Positions 17,383 through 25,264 are shown, numbered from the stretch's first letter. The stretch: 35,413 bases of DNA from a bacterium (GCA_030428695.1 JAUIEM010000042.1:1-35413), one strand, 5' to 3'. The notes: a model not told the origin generated them from the letters alone. Numbers and translations: made by a program.

Positions 17383-18221
17383 CGCCCGCTCTCCTCGACC
17401 GGCCCACGGCACACGCCGACGTCGCAGGGCGCGTCGCGCAGGATGCGCTCGAGGGGGTTGTACAGGGCGCGCACGAGCAGCGTCCGCTCCGAGGCTCCGA
17501 GCAGGATCAGGTCGACGTTGAGCTCGCTGGCCTGGGCGAGGATCTGCCCGGCCCAGTCGGCGGCGATCACGACGCGCCCGTCGAGCAGGGGCCCCGCGTC
17601 GCCCTGCACGCGGCGCAGCTCGGCGAGCGCATCGTCGACGTAGCGGCGGCCCGCGTCCTTGAGCCGGGCCCTGCCGCCCGGCGACAGGTGGGCGAGCCCG
17701 AGCCGGCCGGGCGGCATCACCCGCAGGATGGAGACGCGCTCGGCGAGCGGCAGCAGGCGGTGGGCGAAGGGCCAGGCGGCGGCGAGCCTGCGCGGATGGC
17801 CGGACAGGGGCACGAGCACCCGGCGCGGGCTGCCGAGCAACCCCGGGCGCACGCTGCGCAGGGCGACGACGGCGTGGCGGCCGAGCCGCAGCAGGCGTTC
17901 CGAGACGGTGCCGCGCAGGAAGGCGCGCCGCCGCGAGCGCACCCGCAACCCGCACAGGACCAGCTCGTCGGCGCCCTCCGGCAGGGCGCCGACCAGGGTG
18001 GCGAAGCCGTCCGCGCCTGGCTCGCGCTCGACGAGCTCGACCTCGACGCCCCAGCGCGCACCGAAGGCGCGCAGGGCCTCGAGCCGGGCGGCGGTGCCCT
18101 CCCGCGCCGTGCGGACGTGCACGACCCGCAGGCGACGGGGTTCGCGCAGCGAGGCCAGGCGGACGCCGTAGGCGCCGACCCAGCTGCCGTGCAGGGAGCC
18201 GTCAAAGGCCAGGTGGAGCAT
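17379..18221 (-). CDS. Tandem universal stress protein (two UspA domains)
   Basis: A 280-residue protein made of two UspA-like folds. The first (1 to about 135) opens MLHLAFDGSLHG and ends with LRLGRHAVVALR; the second (about 143-275) opens RRVLVPLSGHP and ends with LGASERTLLVRAL then ILRDAPCDVGVC. The usual ATP-binding G-x2-G-x9-G(S/T) motif is not intact in the second domain, so it may be of the non-ATP-binding kind. The start at 18221 is favoured by GAGGAGG 6 nt upstream; the open frame continues much further but runs through the divergent gene. The stop overlaps the start of the cation ATPase by 4 bp. UspA domains are often fused or linked to ion transporters as regulators, so direct control of the ATPase is a reasonable inference. 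It diverges from a small helical protein across 252 bp. Confidence 0.85.
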   Translation of the reverse strand: MLHLAFDGSLHGSWVGAYGVRLASLREPRRLRVVHVRTAREGTAARLEALRAFGARWGVEVELVEREPGADGFATLVGALPEGADELVLCGLRVRSRRRAFLRGTVSERLLRLGRHAVVALRSVRPGLLGSPRRVLVPLSGHPRRLAAAWPFAHRLLPLAERVSILRVMPPGRLGLAHLSPGGRARLKDAGRRYVDDALAELRRVQGDAGPLLDGRVVIAADWAGQILAQASELNVDLILLGASERTLLVRALYNPLERILRDAPCDVGVCRGPVEESGR

Positions 18222-18473
18222 GCGGACCTCCTCGACGTCGACTTCCCCCGCCGTCTGCAAGCCGCCTGCCGGATACGGACGGAAGCGCATCCGCGCGGGC
18301 AGCGGCCGCGCCGCCGACACCGGGACGCGCGTGTCCGGAAACGGTAACGACTTCGCCGCCGGTGTTTCCGCTGGCTCCTCCATCCAGGGACCGGCAGGCG
18401 CGGCCACGGCGGCGGGGAGGCTGGCACGCAGCTTGCGACCGGCAAGACGGGCCGCCCGACCGGGAGGATTACG

Positions 18474-18902
18474 ATGCCGAAGGAGACCGTCCACACCCTG
18501 CTCGCCCATGCGCGCGAGCTCCACCGCAGCCTGGGCGTGATCTACGGCCGGCTCGAGGCCCTCGCCCACCGGCAGCGCGCCAAGGACCTGCTCGACGCGC
18601 TCGCCCACCACGAGCACAGCCTCTCCCAGGTCCTCGAGGAGACCGAGTCCCACCTGACCTGCGAGCTGTTGAACACCTGGCTCGCCGATCCGCCGCCGGA
18701 GAGCGCCTGGCACGCCGTGCGCAAGCTGCGTTTCCGCCCGGACATGGACGCCGAGGAGGTGATCGGCCTGGCCGCGAGCGCCGACCAGCTGCTCTTCGAC
18801 ATCTACCGCGAGATCTGCTCCCTCGACCTGCCGGAACCCGTCGCGCGGGTCTTCCGCGGGCTGCTCGACGCCGTCGACGCCCACCGCGACGAGCTCGGCT
18901 GA
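18474..18902 (+). CDS. Small all-helical protein, possible four-helix bundle
   Basis: A 142-residue protein rich in helix formers, with His and Glu spaced along the first two helices (LLAHARELHRSLG, then HHEHSLSQVLEETESH) and two later helices. The pattern is compatible with a ferritin-like or other four-helix bundle, but paired metal-binding ExxH motifs are not clear, so I do not call it a ferritin. GGGAGG lies 6 nt before the start. It diverges from the universal stress protein and cation ATPase operon, so a role in stress response is plausible. A strong hairpin follows its stop. No signal peptide is present. Confidence 0.7.
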   Translation: MPKETVHTLLAHARELHRSLGVIYGRLEALAHRQRAKDLLDALAHHEHSLSQVLEETESHLTCELLNTWLADPPPESAWHAVRKLRFRPDMDAEEVIGLAASADQLLFDIYREICSLDLPEPVARVFRGLLDAVDAHRDELG

Positions 18903-18926
18903 GGGATGGGAAGAGACGGACGACGG

Positions 18927-18952
18927 CGTCGCGCGGCGACGGCCGCGCGACG
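18927..18952. other. Perfect 10-bp hairpin between genes
   Basis: CGTCGCGCGG (18927-18936) and its exact reverse complement (18943-18952) flank a 6-nt loop, 24 bp after one stop and 27 bp before the next start. There is no T tract, so it may be an attenuator, an mRNA-stability element or a factor-dependent terminator. Confidence 0.4.
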
Positions 18953-18979
18953 ACGGGCGCTCACCACGGAGGAACGCGC

Positions 18980-20248
18980 ATGAAGCGCAGCCACAGCAGC
19001 GGCGGCAAGGAGCTCAACCCCGAGACCCTGGCCCTCGGCTACGGGTACGACCCGAGCCAGTCCGCGGGGGCGATCAAGCCGCCGGTGTTCCTGACCTCGA
19101 CCTTCCAGTTCGAATCGGCCGCCGCCGGCAAGCAGTTCTTCGAGCTGGCCTACGGTCTGCGCGAGAAGCGCGAGGGGGAAGTCCCCGGCCTGATCTACAG
19201 CCGGCTGAACAACCCGAACCTGCAGATCTTCGAGGAGCGCATCGCGGCCTGGGACCAGACCGAGGAAGCCGCCTCCTTCGCCTCTGGCATGGCGGCGATC
19301 TCGACCAGCCTGCTCGCCCTGCTCAAGCCCGGCGACCACGTGCTCTCGAGCGCCCCGGTGTACGGCGGGACCCACTTCCTGTTCGAGCACATCCTGCCGC
19401 GCTTCGGCGTCGAGGTCACGCAGATCCCGGCCGGCCCGGAGTTCCTCGGCCGGCTCGAGGCGCGCGCGGAGGAGGTCGGTCCGGAGAAGGTCCGGGTGCT
19501 CTACCTCGAGACGCCGGCCAACCCGCTGAACCTGTTGGTCGACATCGAAGCCGTCGCGGCCCTGGCCCGGCGTCTGGGCGCCGGCCGCCCGCGGCGCGTC
19601 GTCACGGCCGTCGATAACACCTTCCTCGGCCCGGTGTTCCAGCGCCCGGCACCGCTCGGCGCCGACCTGGTGCTGTACTCGGCGACGAAGTTCATCGGCG
19701 GCCACAGCGACCTGATCGCCGGCGTCGTCTCCGGTCCCCGCGAGCTGCTCGCCGAGATCAAGGCGATGCGCACGATCCTCGGCACGATGGCGACGCCCTT
19801 CTCCGGCTGGCTGCTGCTGCGCTCCCTCGAGACCGTCTCGGTGCGGATGCGCCGCCAGGCCAAGAACGCCCGCCACATCGCCGCGCTGCTCGCCGGCCAC
19901 CCGCAGGTCGAGCGGGTGCACTACCCCGGGCTGCTCGAGCCGGGCTCGGAGCAGCACGGGATCTTCATCCGGCAGTGCACCGGCCCGGGCTCGTTGATCG
20001 CCTTCGAGGTGCGCGGCGGGGAGGCGCAGGCCTTCCGTATCCTCGACCGCTTCGAGGTGATCCGCCTGGCCGTCTCGCTCGGCGGCACCGAGAGCCTCGT
20101 CGAGCACCCGCGCTCGATGACCCACAGCGACGTGCCGCCGGAGCAGCTCGACCGCTACGGCGTCGGCGCGGGGCTGATCCGCCTGTCGGTCGGGCTCGAG
20201 CACCTCTCCGACCTGCGCCGGGATCTGCTGCACGCGCTGGGAGACTGA
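18980..20248 (+). CDS. Cys/Met-metabolism PLP-dependent enzyme (cystathionine gamma-synthase/lyase family)
   Basis: A 422-residue fold-type I PLP enzyme. Landmarks: YSRLNNPN at about 73-80 (the YSR-x-x-NP cofactor contact), SGMAAIST after it, APVYGGTHFLFEH, the ETPANP segment, AVDNTF, and the Schiff-base lysine at about 237 in YSATKFIGGHSD. SLGGTESLVEHP near the C-terminus matches the substrate-carboxylate region. The active-site cysteine typical of methionine gamma-lyase (YGCT) is glycine here (YGGT), so cystathionine gamma-synthase or lyase activity is likelier than MGL, but the family is hard to resolve without a tree. The start at 18980 has GGAGG 7 nt upstream. It stands alone, converging on the SRPBCC gene with 4 bp between the stops. 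Confidence 0.9.
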   Translation: MKRSHSSGGKELNPETLALGYGYDPSQSAGAIKPPVFLTSTFQFESAAAGKQFFELAYGLREKREGEVPGLIYSRLNNPNLQIFEERIAAWDQTEEAASFASGMAAISTSLLALLKPGDHVLSSAPVYGGTHFLFEHILPRFGVEVTQIPAGPEFLGRLEARAEEVGPEKVRVLYLETPANPLNLLVDIEAVAALARRLGAGRPRRVVTAVDNTFLGPVFQRPAPLGADLVLYSATKFIGGHSDLIAGVVSGPRELLAEIKAMRTILGTMATPFSGWLLLRSLETVSVRMRRQAKNARHIAALLAGHPQVERVHYPGLLEPGSEQHGIFIRQCTGPGSLIAFEVRGGEAQAFRILDRFEVIRLAVSLGGTESLVEHPRSMTHSDVPPEQLDRYGVGAGLIRLSVGLEHLSDLRRDLLHALGD

Positions 20249-20252
20249 GCCC

Positions 20253-20780
20253 TCAGCCCGCGTCGGCTTCCGCCAGCTCTTTGAAGGTCAACAGCTGCTT
20301 GCGCATCATCAACAGGTCCACCCACGGCCCCAGCCCGCGCGCGAGCCAGCCGATCGGCGGCGGCGGCCAGCGCAGCAGCAGCTTGACCAGCAGCCGCGTG
20401 TGCTCGCCGCGGGGCAGGGCGCAGTAGCTGACGGCGCAGTCGCCGAACACGCGCTTGCCCTTGCGGCCCGTGCGGATCGTCAGCGAGCGCCCGGGCTCGA
20501 AGGAGACGAGCTTGAACAGCGCCATCACGCGCTGGCCGGGCGCCAGCTCGTCCAGGCCGGGGGTCAGGCTGCGCGGGCTCTGGCGGCCGAGGTTGTCGAG
20601 CCAGTCGTAGCTGTAGGGCGCCGCCCGCATCTGGCACAGCCAGCGGTACACGACCTCCGGCGGGGCGTCGACGTCGAGTCCGCGGAACAGCTCGCCGTCG
20701 GCGCGGCGGACCAGGCCGTCACAGGGGAAGGGGCGGGCGCGCTCGGCGGCGCTCGTGCCCCAGGTGTGCGCGATGCTCAT
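20253..20780 (-). CDS. SRPBCC-family protein
   Basis: A 175-residue protein with the helix-grip layout of SRPBCC (START/Bet v1-like) proteins: an opening strand ELFRGLDVDAPPEVVYRWL, the AAPYSYDWLDN segment common to a subgroup of unknown function, beta strands through FEPGRSLTIRTG and DCAVSYCALP, and a long C-terminal helix from VDLLMMRKQLLTFKEL. These proteins bind hydrophobic ligands in a cavity; the ligand is unknown. The start at 20780 has GGGAGG 7 nt upstream. It is divergent from the VOC-family gene, with 105 bp between starts. No signal peptide or membrane segment is present. The C-terminal PPPPIGWLARGLG stretch may close the cavity. Confidence 0.82.
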   Translation of the reverse strand: MSIAHTWGTSAAERARPFPCDGLVRRADGELFRGLDVDAPPEVVYRWLCQMRAAPYSYDWLDNLGRQSPRSLTPGLDELAPGQRVMALFKLVSFEPGRSLTIRTGRKGKRVFGDCAVSYCALPRGEHTRLLVKLLLRWPPPPIGWLARGLGPWVDLLMMRKQLLTFKELAEADAG

Positions 20781-20885
20781 GGCGTTGCCTCCCGGCCGCA
20801 GTATCGCCGCCGCCGCGCGTCCCGGCAAACGCTGGTCGGGAGCCCGCGTGGAGCCTATCCTGGAGCGCATACGGAGGAACGCACG

Positions 20886-21275
20886 ATGGCGATCAACCCC
20901 TTCCAGCACATCGACCTGCGGGTCAACGACCTCGACCGGGCCTGGGACTTCTACGCGGCCATCCTGCCGGCGATCGGCTTCACCGAGGGCCATCGGGGGC
21001 AGCTCTACAGCGGCTTCGAGGCCCCCGGCACGCCGCCCGCGAAGCCCTGGTTCGGCTTCACGGTCGACCCGGAGCACCGGCCGAACCAGACGCGCATCGC
21101 CTTCTGGGCCGAGAGCCGCGCGAAGCTCGACGCGATCGCGGCCCTGCTGCCGGCCGCGGGGGCGCTGCACATCAGCGGCCCGAAGGAGTGTCCGGAGTAC
21201 ACGAAGACCTACTATGCGGTGTTCTTCGAGGACCCCTTCGGCAACCGGCTGGAGATCTGTCACAGGGATGACTGA
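20886..21275 (+). CDS. VOC (glyoxalase/bleomycin-resistance fold) family protein
   Basis: A 129-residue single-domain protein with the vicinal-oxygen-chelate pattern: an N-terminal strand with a possible metal-ligand histidine (FQHIDLRVNDLDRAWDFY, His8), AFWAESRAKLDAI in the centre, and the C-terminal strand FFEDPFGNRLEI with Glu at about 124. The family covers glyoxalase I, dioxygenases and antibiotic-binding proteins; this member cannot be assigned further. GGAGG lies 8 nt before the ATG, with a TATCCT -10-like box at 20856-20861. The stop is 40 bp before the start of the large repeat protein, and the two may share a message. Confidence 0.85.
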   Translation: MAINPFQHIDLRVNDLDRAWDFYAAILPAIGFTEGHRGQLYSGFEAPGTPPAKPWFGFTVDPEHRPNQTRIAFWAESRAKLDAIAALLPAAGALHISGPKECPEYTKTYYAVFFEDPFGNRLEICHRDD

Positions 21276-21315
21276 CGCCGCGGCGGAGGCCGGTTCGCAG
21301 AGGAGGAAGGTCGTG

Positions 21316-23997
21316 ATGGGAAGTCTCGCCGTACGTCTGCTCGGGGTGCTCTGCGCGCTGGCCTGTGCCCAGTCGCCCTACGACGCGACCCGCCCCGACT
21401 TCGGGCTCAGCCTCGACCGCGCCGCGAAGCAGCCGGTCGTCGCCAGCGTCGACGCGGGGGGGCCTGCGGAGGCGGCGGGCGTCGCGGTCGGCGACCGGCT
21501 CGTCGCGATCGACGGGACGGCGCTCGAGAGCGCGGACCACTTCCACTACCTGTCCGCCTACGCCCTGGCCGCCGACCGCCGCTACCGGGTGCAGGTCGCG
21601 CGCGGTGAGGAAGAGCTCGAGCTCGAGCTCGCCGCCGGCGCGAAGCCGGTGGTCGATCCGCGCATGGCGAGCGGGGGGCGGACGGTCTTCCGCAGCGACG
21701 CGGAGATCTTCCCCGACCTCGCGCCCGACCACCTCGAGCGCGCGCTGCTGCGCCTGGTCGAGCAGGAAGGGCAGGCCGAGGGCCTCGCGCATCTGCAGCG
21801 CGTGCTCGTCGAGGATGTCGAGCGCAAGGCCGGCTTCTTCCGCCTCGACCGCGTCACCTATGCCCAGCGCAACCCCGTCCGCGCCCACCGGGTCGCCGAG
21901 CGCCTCGCCGCCGACTTCGAGGGCGTGGTGGACGGCGGCCTGGGCGGGCTCTCCGCCGAAGCCGCGCGCTGGCTCGATCTCGCGCCGCCGCGCGTCGACG
22001 CGGAGCCGCTCGTCGCCGCGACCCCGGCCGCCCTGTTCGACGCGGTCGAGGCCTTGCTCGCCCGCGCCCACGCCCACCGGGAGCGCGCCTTCGCCGCGCT
22101 CGATGCGACGGAGCGCGCCTTCCTCGCCGCCGAGGGGCTGCCCTTCGCTGCGGACCTCGTGCGCCACATCTACGTCGACTGGGAGGGCCAGCCGAACCGC
22201 GCCGACAACCTGCGCGTGGTCGAGCTGGCGAAGCGCGTCGACGTCGGGGCCCTCGCCGCGATGGGGGCGGCGCTCGCGCCCCTCTACGCGGTCGAGGAGC
22301 TCGAGGAGCTCGGCCGCGCGCTGTCCGCTTCCGCCGCCGCCTACCCGGACGCCGTCGAGGGCGTCGAGGGAAGGGTGATCGCGTACGCCGAGAGCCCGCA
22401 CGGGCGGATGGTGGTCGGGGGCATCGGGCCGAACACCTACCGCGGGGACTTCGCGTTCATCCTCGACCTCGGCGGGGACGACGCCTACCCCTTCGACACG
22501 CGCTCGGAGAGCGCACCGGCCATCGAGGTCCTGGTCGACATCGCCGGCGACGACACCTACGGCGACCCCGAGCGACCGCGCGGACCGGGCACCGGCTGGC
22601 TCGGCGCGGGCATCGCCGTCGACCTGGCCGGGGACGACCGCTACCTGTGCCGGCGCGCCGGGCAGGGCTTCGGCTGGTTCGGCTTCGGGCTGCTGCTCGA
22701 CGCGGGTGGCGCCGACCGCTACGCCCTCGGCGAGCTCGGCCAGGGCGCGGGCTGGTGGGGGATCGGCGCGCTGGTCGACCGCGGCCCGGAGAGCGACGTC
22801 TACGAGGCCGCGCTGTACGCCCAGGGCCTCGGCCTGACGCGGGGGCTCGGGTTGCTGCTCGAGGAGGGCGGGGACGAGTCCTACCGGGTCGGCGGGGCGC
22901 ACCCTTCCTCCTACGGCACCGAGGGCGTCTTCCGGGGCTTTGGCCAGGGCATGGGCCTCGGCCTGCGCTGGATCGCCTGCGGCGGCGTCGGGCTGCTGCT
23001 CGACCGCGCCGGGAACGACCGCTACGACGCCGGCAACTTCAGCCAGGGCGGGGGCTACTTCATGGCGATGGGCGTGCTCGCCGACCGCGCCGGCGCCGAT
23101 TCCTACGCCGTCACCCGCTACGGCCAGGGCTTCGGCTGCCACTCCGCCGCCGGCATGCTGCTCGAGGGCGGCGGCGACGACGTCTACACCGGGCGCATCG
23201 CCGCCAACCAGGGGGCGGCCTGGGACGCCGGGGTCGGCGTGCTGATCGAGGCGGCCGGCGACGACCGCTACAAGGCGGACGGGCTCAGCCTCGGCGCCGG
23301 CGCCCAGAACGGCTTCGCGCTGTGCTACGACGGCGGCGGCGCCGACCTCTACGAGACCCGGCCGAAGCGCTGCCTCGGCCACGGCGGCGGCAACACCTAC
23401 TGGTGGGGGCGCGGCGGCGCGCCTTCCCTCGGCATCCTGCTCGATGTCGGGGGCGCCGGGGACCGCTACCCCGAGGGCGCGAAGGCGGAGGGCGCGACGA
23501 CGGTCTCCGCGGAGCTCGGCCTGTTCTGCGACCGCGACGCCGGGCTGCTCGAAGTCCTGCGCGGCGACCCGGACGTCGACGCGATCCTCGAGGAGAGGCG
23601 GGCGGAGGCGGAGCGGAGAGAGGAGGAAGCACGGCTGACGGTGCTCGAAGAGGAGGCGGCCGAGCGGCTCGCCAAGGCGCGCCGGCTGGTCGCGCGCGAG
23701 AAGTTCCCCGACGCCCTCGAAGAGCTCGCCGCCATCGCCGAGGCCTACCCCCGCTGCCCGTCGGGCCAGGCGGCCGCGGCGCTGCGGGCCGAGCTGGAAG
23801 CGGACCCGGCGGTCCAGGAGGCGGTCGCCCGGGAGCAGATGGAGCGCGACTGCCGCAGCTGGCTGTCGATGGGCCGGAACCTCTTCCAGGCCCGCAAGTA
23901 CGACGAGGCGGCCGGCTACTTCGAGCAGATCGTGACGCACTACCCGGACTCGAGCTACGCCGAGGAGGCGCAGGAGTGGCTCGAGAAGCTGCGCTGA
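21316..23997 (+). CDS. Exported PDZ protein with twelve 27-residue GDDxY repeats and TPR-like tail
   Basis: An 893-residue protein I cannot assign to a named family. Residues 1-18 form a signal peptide ending in a cysteine-containing LACAQS segment; lipidation is possible but the lipobox is poor. A PDZ domain follows (about 30-95: VASVDAGGPAEAAGVAVGDRLVAIDG). Residues about 100-370 are helical. From about 380 to 737 there are twelve repeats with consensus hhhD-x-(A/G)GDDxY-x6-8-GQG-x-G-x3-G-x-G; the repeat tyrosines fall at 391, 415, 443, 469, 496, 523, 570, 597, 624, 652, 679 and 718, mostly 27 apart, with insert loops after 523 and 679. The Asp-rich turns could bind calcium. A charged coiled segment and two TPR-like helical pairs (ARKYDEAAGYFEQIVTHYP) end the protein. 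The start at 21316 has GGAGG 9 nt upstream; an in-frame ATG at 21268 overlaps the VOC stop and is less likely. Confidence 0.85.
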   Translation: MGSLAVRLLGVLCALACAQSPYDATRPDFGLSLDRAAKQPVVASVDAGGPAEAAGVAVGDRLVAIDGTALESADHFHYLSAYALAADRRYRVQVARGEEELELELAAGAKPVVDPRMASGGRTVFRSDAEIFPDLAPDHLERALLRLVEQEGQAEGLAHLQRVLVEDVERKAGFFRLDRVTYAQRNPVRAHRVAERLAADFEGVVDGGLGGLSAEAARWLDLAPPRVDAEPLVAATPAALFDAVEALLARAHAHRERAFAALDATERAFLAAEGLPFAADLVRHIYVDWEGQPNRADNLRVVELAKRVDVGALAAMGAALAPLYAVEELEELGRALSASAAAYPDAVEGVEGRVIAYAESPHGRMVVGGIGPNTYRGDFAFILDLGGDDAYPFDTRSESAPAIEVLVDIAGDDTYGDPERPRGPGTGWLGAGIAVDLAGDDRYLCRRAGQGFGWFGFGLLLDAGGADRYALGELGQGAGWWGIGALVDRGPESDVYEAALYAQGLGLTRGLGLLLEEGGDESYRVGGAHPSSYGTEGVFRGFGQGMGLGLRWIACGGVGLLLDRAGNDRYDAGNFSQGGGYFMAMGVLADRAGADSYAVTRYGQGFGCHSAAGMLLEGGGDDVYTGRIAANQGAAWDAGVGVLIEAAGDDRYKADGLSLGAGAQNGFALCYDGGGADLYETRPKRCLGHGGGNTYWWGRGGAPSLGILLDVGGAGDRYPEGAKAEGATTVSAELGLFCDRDAGLLEVLRGDPDVDAILEERRAEAERREEEARLTVLEEEAAERLAKARRLVAREKFPDALEELAAIAEAYPRCPSGQAAAALRAELEADPAVQEAVAREQMERDCRSWLSMGRNLFQARKYDEAAGYFEQIVTHYPDSSYAEEAQEWLEKLR

Positions 23998-24000
23998 GCC

Positions 24001-24414
24001 TCAGCCCCCAGGGGACGTGAACCAGGGCAGGAACAGGAAGCACCGCCCGTTCTCGTCGAAGCGGTCGATCGAGAGCAGCCCGACCCGCGGCGTGGCGAGC
24101 GCCTTCAGCGCCTTGCGCACCGTGCGCAGCTCGAGGCCGAGGGCATCGGCGAGCTCGGGGGTGGCGACGACCGACAGCTCGTTGCGAGCTGTCTTCCGGG
24201 GCGGCTGCGCCGCCCCGGAAGACGATGGGAAACCCGGGCTGCCTCCGCGCCACGGCGCGGGCGCCGTCGCGCGGCGCCCGGCTTTCCCGCTCCAGCCGGC
24301 AGCCGGCGCGAGCGCCGGCACCGGCTTGCGCGCTGTCTGCTTGACCAGCATGTAGACCTCGACGGCCTCCGGCATGAGGGCCGCGGCCTCGACCACGCGC
24401 TCGGACTCGGTCAT
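24001..24414 (-). CDS. Small winged-helix-like protein carrying an in-frame palindromic insertion
   Basis: A 137-residue protein. Its N-terminus (MTESERVVEAAALMPEAVEV) and C-terminal half (TPELADALGLELRTVRKALK, then LLSIDRFDENGRCFLFLPWF) look like one helix-turn-helix domain with a wing, of the kind found in small MarR-like or phage-type regulators. Between them, residues about 27-74 are a low-complexity stretch rich in Ala, Pro, Gly, Ser and Arg that is bounded by the repeated peptide TARK/TARN. This part is encoded by a hairpin-rich 144-bp segment annotated separately; removing it would join the two halves in frame. Whether the protein still folds is unknown. The start at 24414 has no strong ribosome site; the open frame upstream to 24732 runs through the TetR gene end and is rejected. 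The stop converges on the repeat-protein gene with 3 bp between. Confidence 0.6.
   Translation of the reverse strand: MTESERVVEAAALMPEAVEVYMLVKQTARKPVPALAPAAGWSGKAGRRATAPAPWRGGSPGFPSSSGAAQPPRKTARNELSVVATPELADALGLELRTVRKALKALATPRVGLLSIDRFDENGRCFLFLPWFTSPGG
24182..24338 (-). repeat. Hairpin-rich 144-bp insertion flanked by 13-bp direct repeats, inside the winged-helix gene
   Basis: TTGCGAGCTGTCT at 24182-24194 and TTGCGCGCTGTCT at 24326-24338 (12 of 13 identical) start 144 bp apart, a multiple of three. The DNA between is almost wholly palindromic: a perfect 14-bp stem with 5-nt loop (24191-24204 with 24210-24223); a 13-bp stem with one mismatch (24227-24239 with 24276-24288) enclosing further inverted repeats (24258-24266 with 24272-24280); and nested stems at 24294-24326 (24302-24309 with 24312-24319). 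The layout recalls palindromic elements that insert in frame in genes, such as those of Rickettsia; no sequence relation to those is claimed. Confidence 0.6.
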
Positions 24415-24539
24415 CGCGCGGGCTCGGGTAGACGCGGGGACGGATGTGTGCGCATCCTGTGTCCTCGATGGATGTTCGCAGCGGATTCTACCTGCCGAGC
24501 ACGCGTCGTGGCGAGCGCCGGTCCCCTGGCAAGAGCCCG

Positions 24540-25196
24540 TCAGCCTTCCAGCAGCCGCTCGAGGCCGTCGAGCAGGAGCTCGAGGCCGAAGCCGAGCTGC
24601 TGGACGCCGTCGTGCTCCCCGCGCATCACACATGTGGCGAGGCCGTGCAGGTGGGGGAAGTCCGCCGCGGGGAGCTGGGGGAGGAAGGTCTCGGCGGCGC
24701 TCGCGTACTCGTCGGGCTGGAAAGGAAAGCACAACTGCTGCAGGGTGAAGCCGTAGACGTAGGCGTCGAGCGCGTTCCAGGCGTGGTCGGCGAGGGCGAA
24801 GGAGAAGCCGGCGCGGCGCAGACAGCCGACGGTCGCGTCGACGTAGCGCAGCATCGCCGGGCCGACGTTCGGTCGCGAGAGCAGCAGGCGCACCGCCCAG
24901 GGATGGCGCATCAGCACCGCGTGGGCGGAGTGGGCGCGGCGGCGCAGGGCCTCCTTCCAGTCTTCGGCATCCGGAAGCTCGAGCTCCGCGGCGACCCGGT
25001 CGACGATGCCGTCGAGGATCGCGTCCTTGTTCTTGACATGGCGGTACAGCGCCATCGCCTCGACCCCGAGCTCCCGGCCGAGGCGGCGCATCGACAGCGC
25101 CTCGAGGCCCTCGGCATCCGCCAGTCGCAGGGCGACCTTCAGCACGCGTTCGGTGCTGAGCGCGGGGCGCGCTGCCTTCCTCCGCCGTCGGGCCAT
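24540..25196 (-). CDS. TetR-family transcriptional repressor
   Basis: A 218-residue regulator. The N-terminal 65 residues are a TetR helix-turn-helix: STERVLKVALRLADAEGLE, then SMRRLGRELGVEAMALYRHV (recognition helix with the ALYRHVKNKD signature) and AILDGIVDRV. The C-terminal domain (about 75-218) has the length and helix order of the TetR_C type that binds small hydrophobic ligands, with LLLSRPNVGPAMLRYVD and the FTLQQLCFPF helix. It probably represses itself and the divergent oxidoreductase through the two palindromes in the 88-bp gap between them, with release by an unknown inducer. The start at 25196 has GAGGAGG upstream. The N-terminal extension MARRRRKAARP is strongly basic. Confidence 0.92.
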   Translation of the reverse strand: MARRRRKAARPALSTERVLKVALRLADAEGLEALSMRRLGRELGVEAMALYRHVKNKDAILDGIVDRVAAELELPDAEDWKEALRRRAHSAHAVLMRHPWAVRLLLSRPNVGPAMLRYVDATVGCLRRAGFSFALADHAWNALDAYVYGFTLQQLCFPFQPDEYASAAETFLPQLPAADFPHLHGLATCVMRGEHDGVQQLGFGLELLLDGLERLLEG

Positions 25197-25224
25197 CTCG
25201 TGCTCCTCCTCTTCGAATGGGGTC

Positions 25225-25252
25225 TTGCGTTCGTGTGTTTACAGTGTAAGCT
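25225..25252 (+). promoter_or_regulatory. Probable promoter of the quinone-oxidoreductase-like gene
   Basis: TTGCGT (25225-25230) and TAAGCT (25247-25252) are 16 bp apart on the plus strand. The first TetR operator occupies the spacer and -10, so bound repressor would block polymerase. The start codon is at 25285. Confidence 0.45.
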
Positions 25253-25264
25253 TACGTCGTAAAC
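25237..25264. promoter_or_regulatory. Tandem operator pair for the TetR repressor
   Basis: Two 11-bp palindromes, TTACAGTGTAA (25239-25249) and TTACGTCGTAA (25252-25262), have identical TTAC/GTAA arms and different 3-bp centres. Their centres are 13 bp apart, and they lie inside a larger imperfect palindrome (GTTTAC at 25237-25242, GTAAAC at 25259-25264). The site is midway between the divergent tetR and oxidoreductase genes, as expected for TetR-family operators; two dimers could bind side by side. Confidence 0.75.

Noticed and set aside
18980..20248. Methionine gamma-lyase assignment
   Set aside because: The diagnostic active-site cysteine (YGCT) is replaced by glycine (YGGT), so only the wider family is named.
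21316..23997. RTX haemolysin-type calcium repeats
   Set aside because: The unit is 27 residues with GDDxY and GQG, not the GGxGxDxLx nonapeptide, and no type I secretion genes are nearby.
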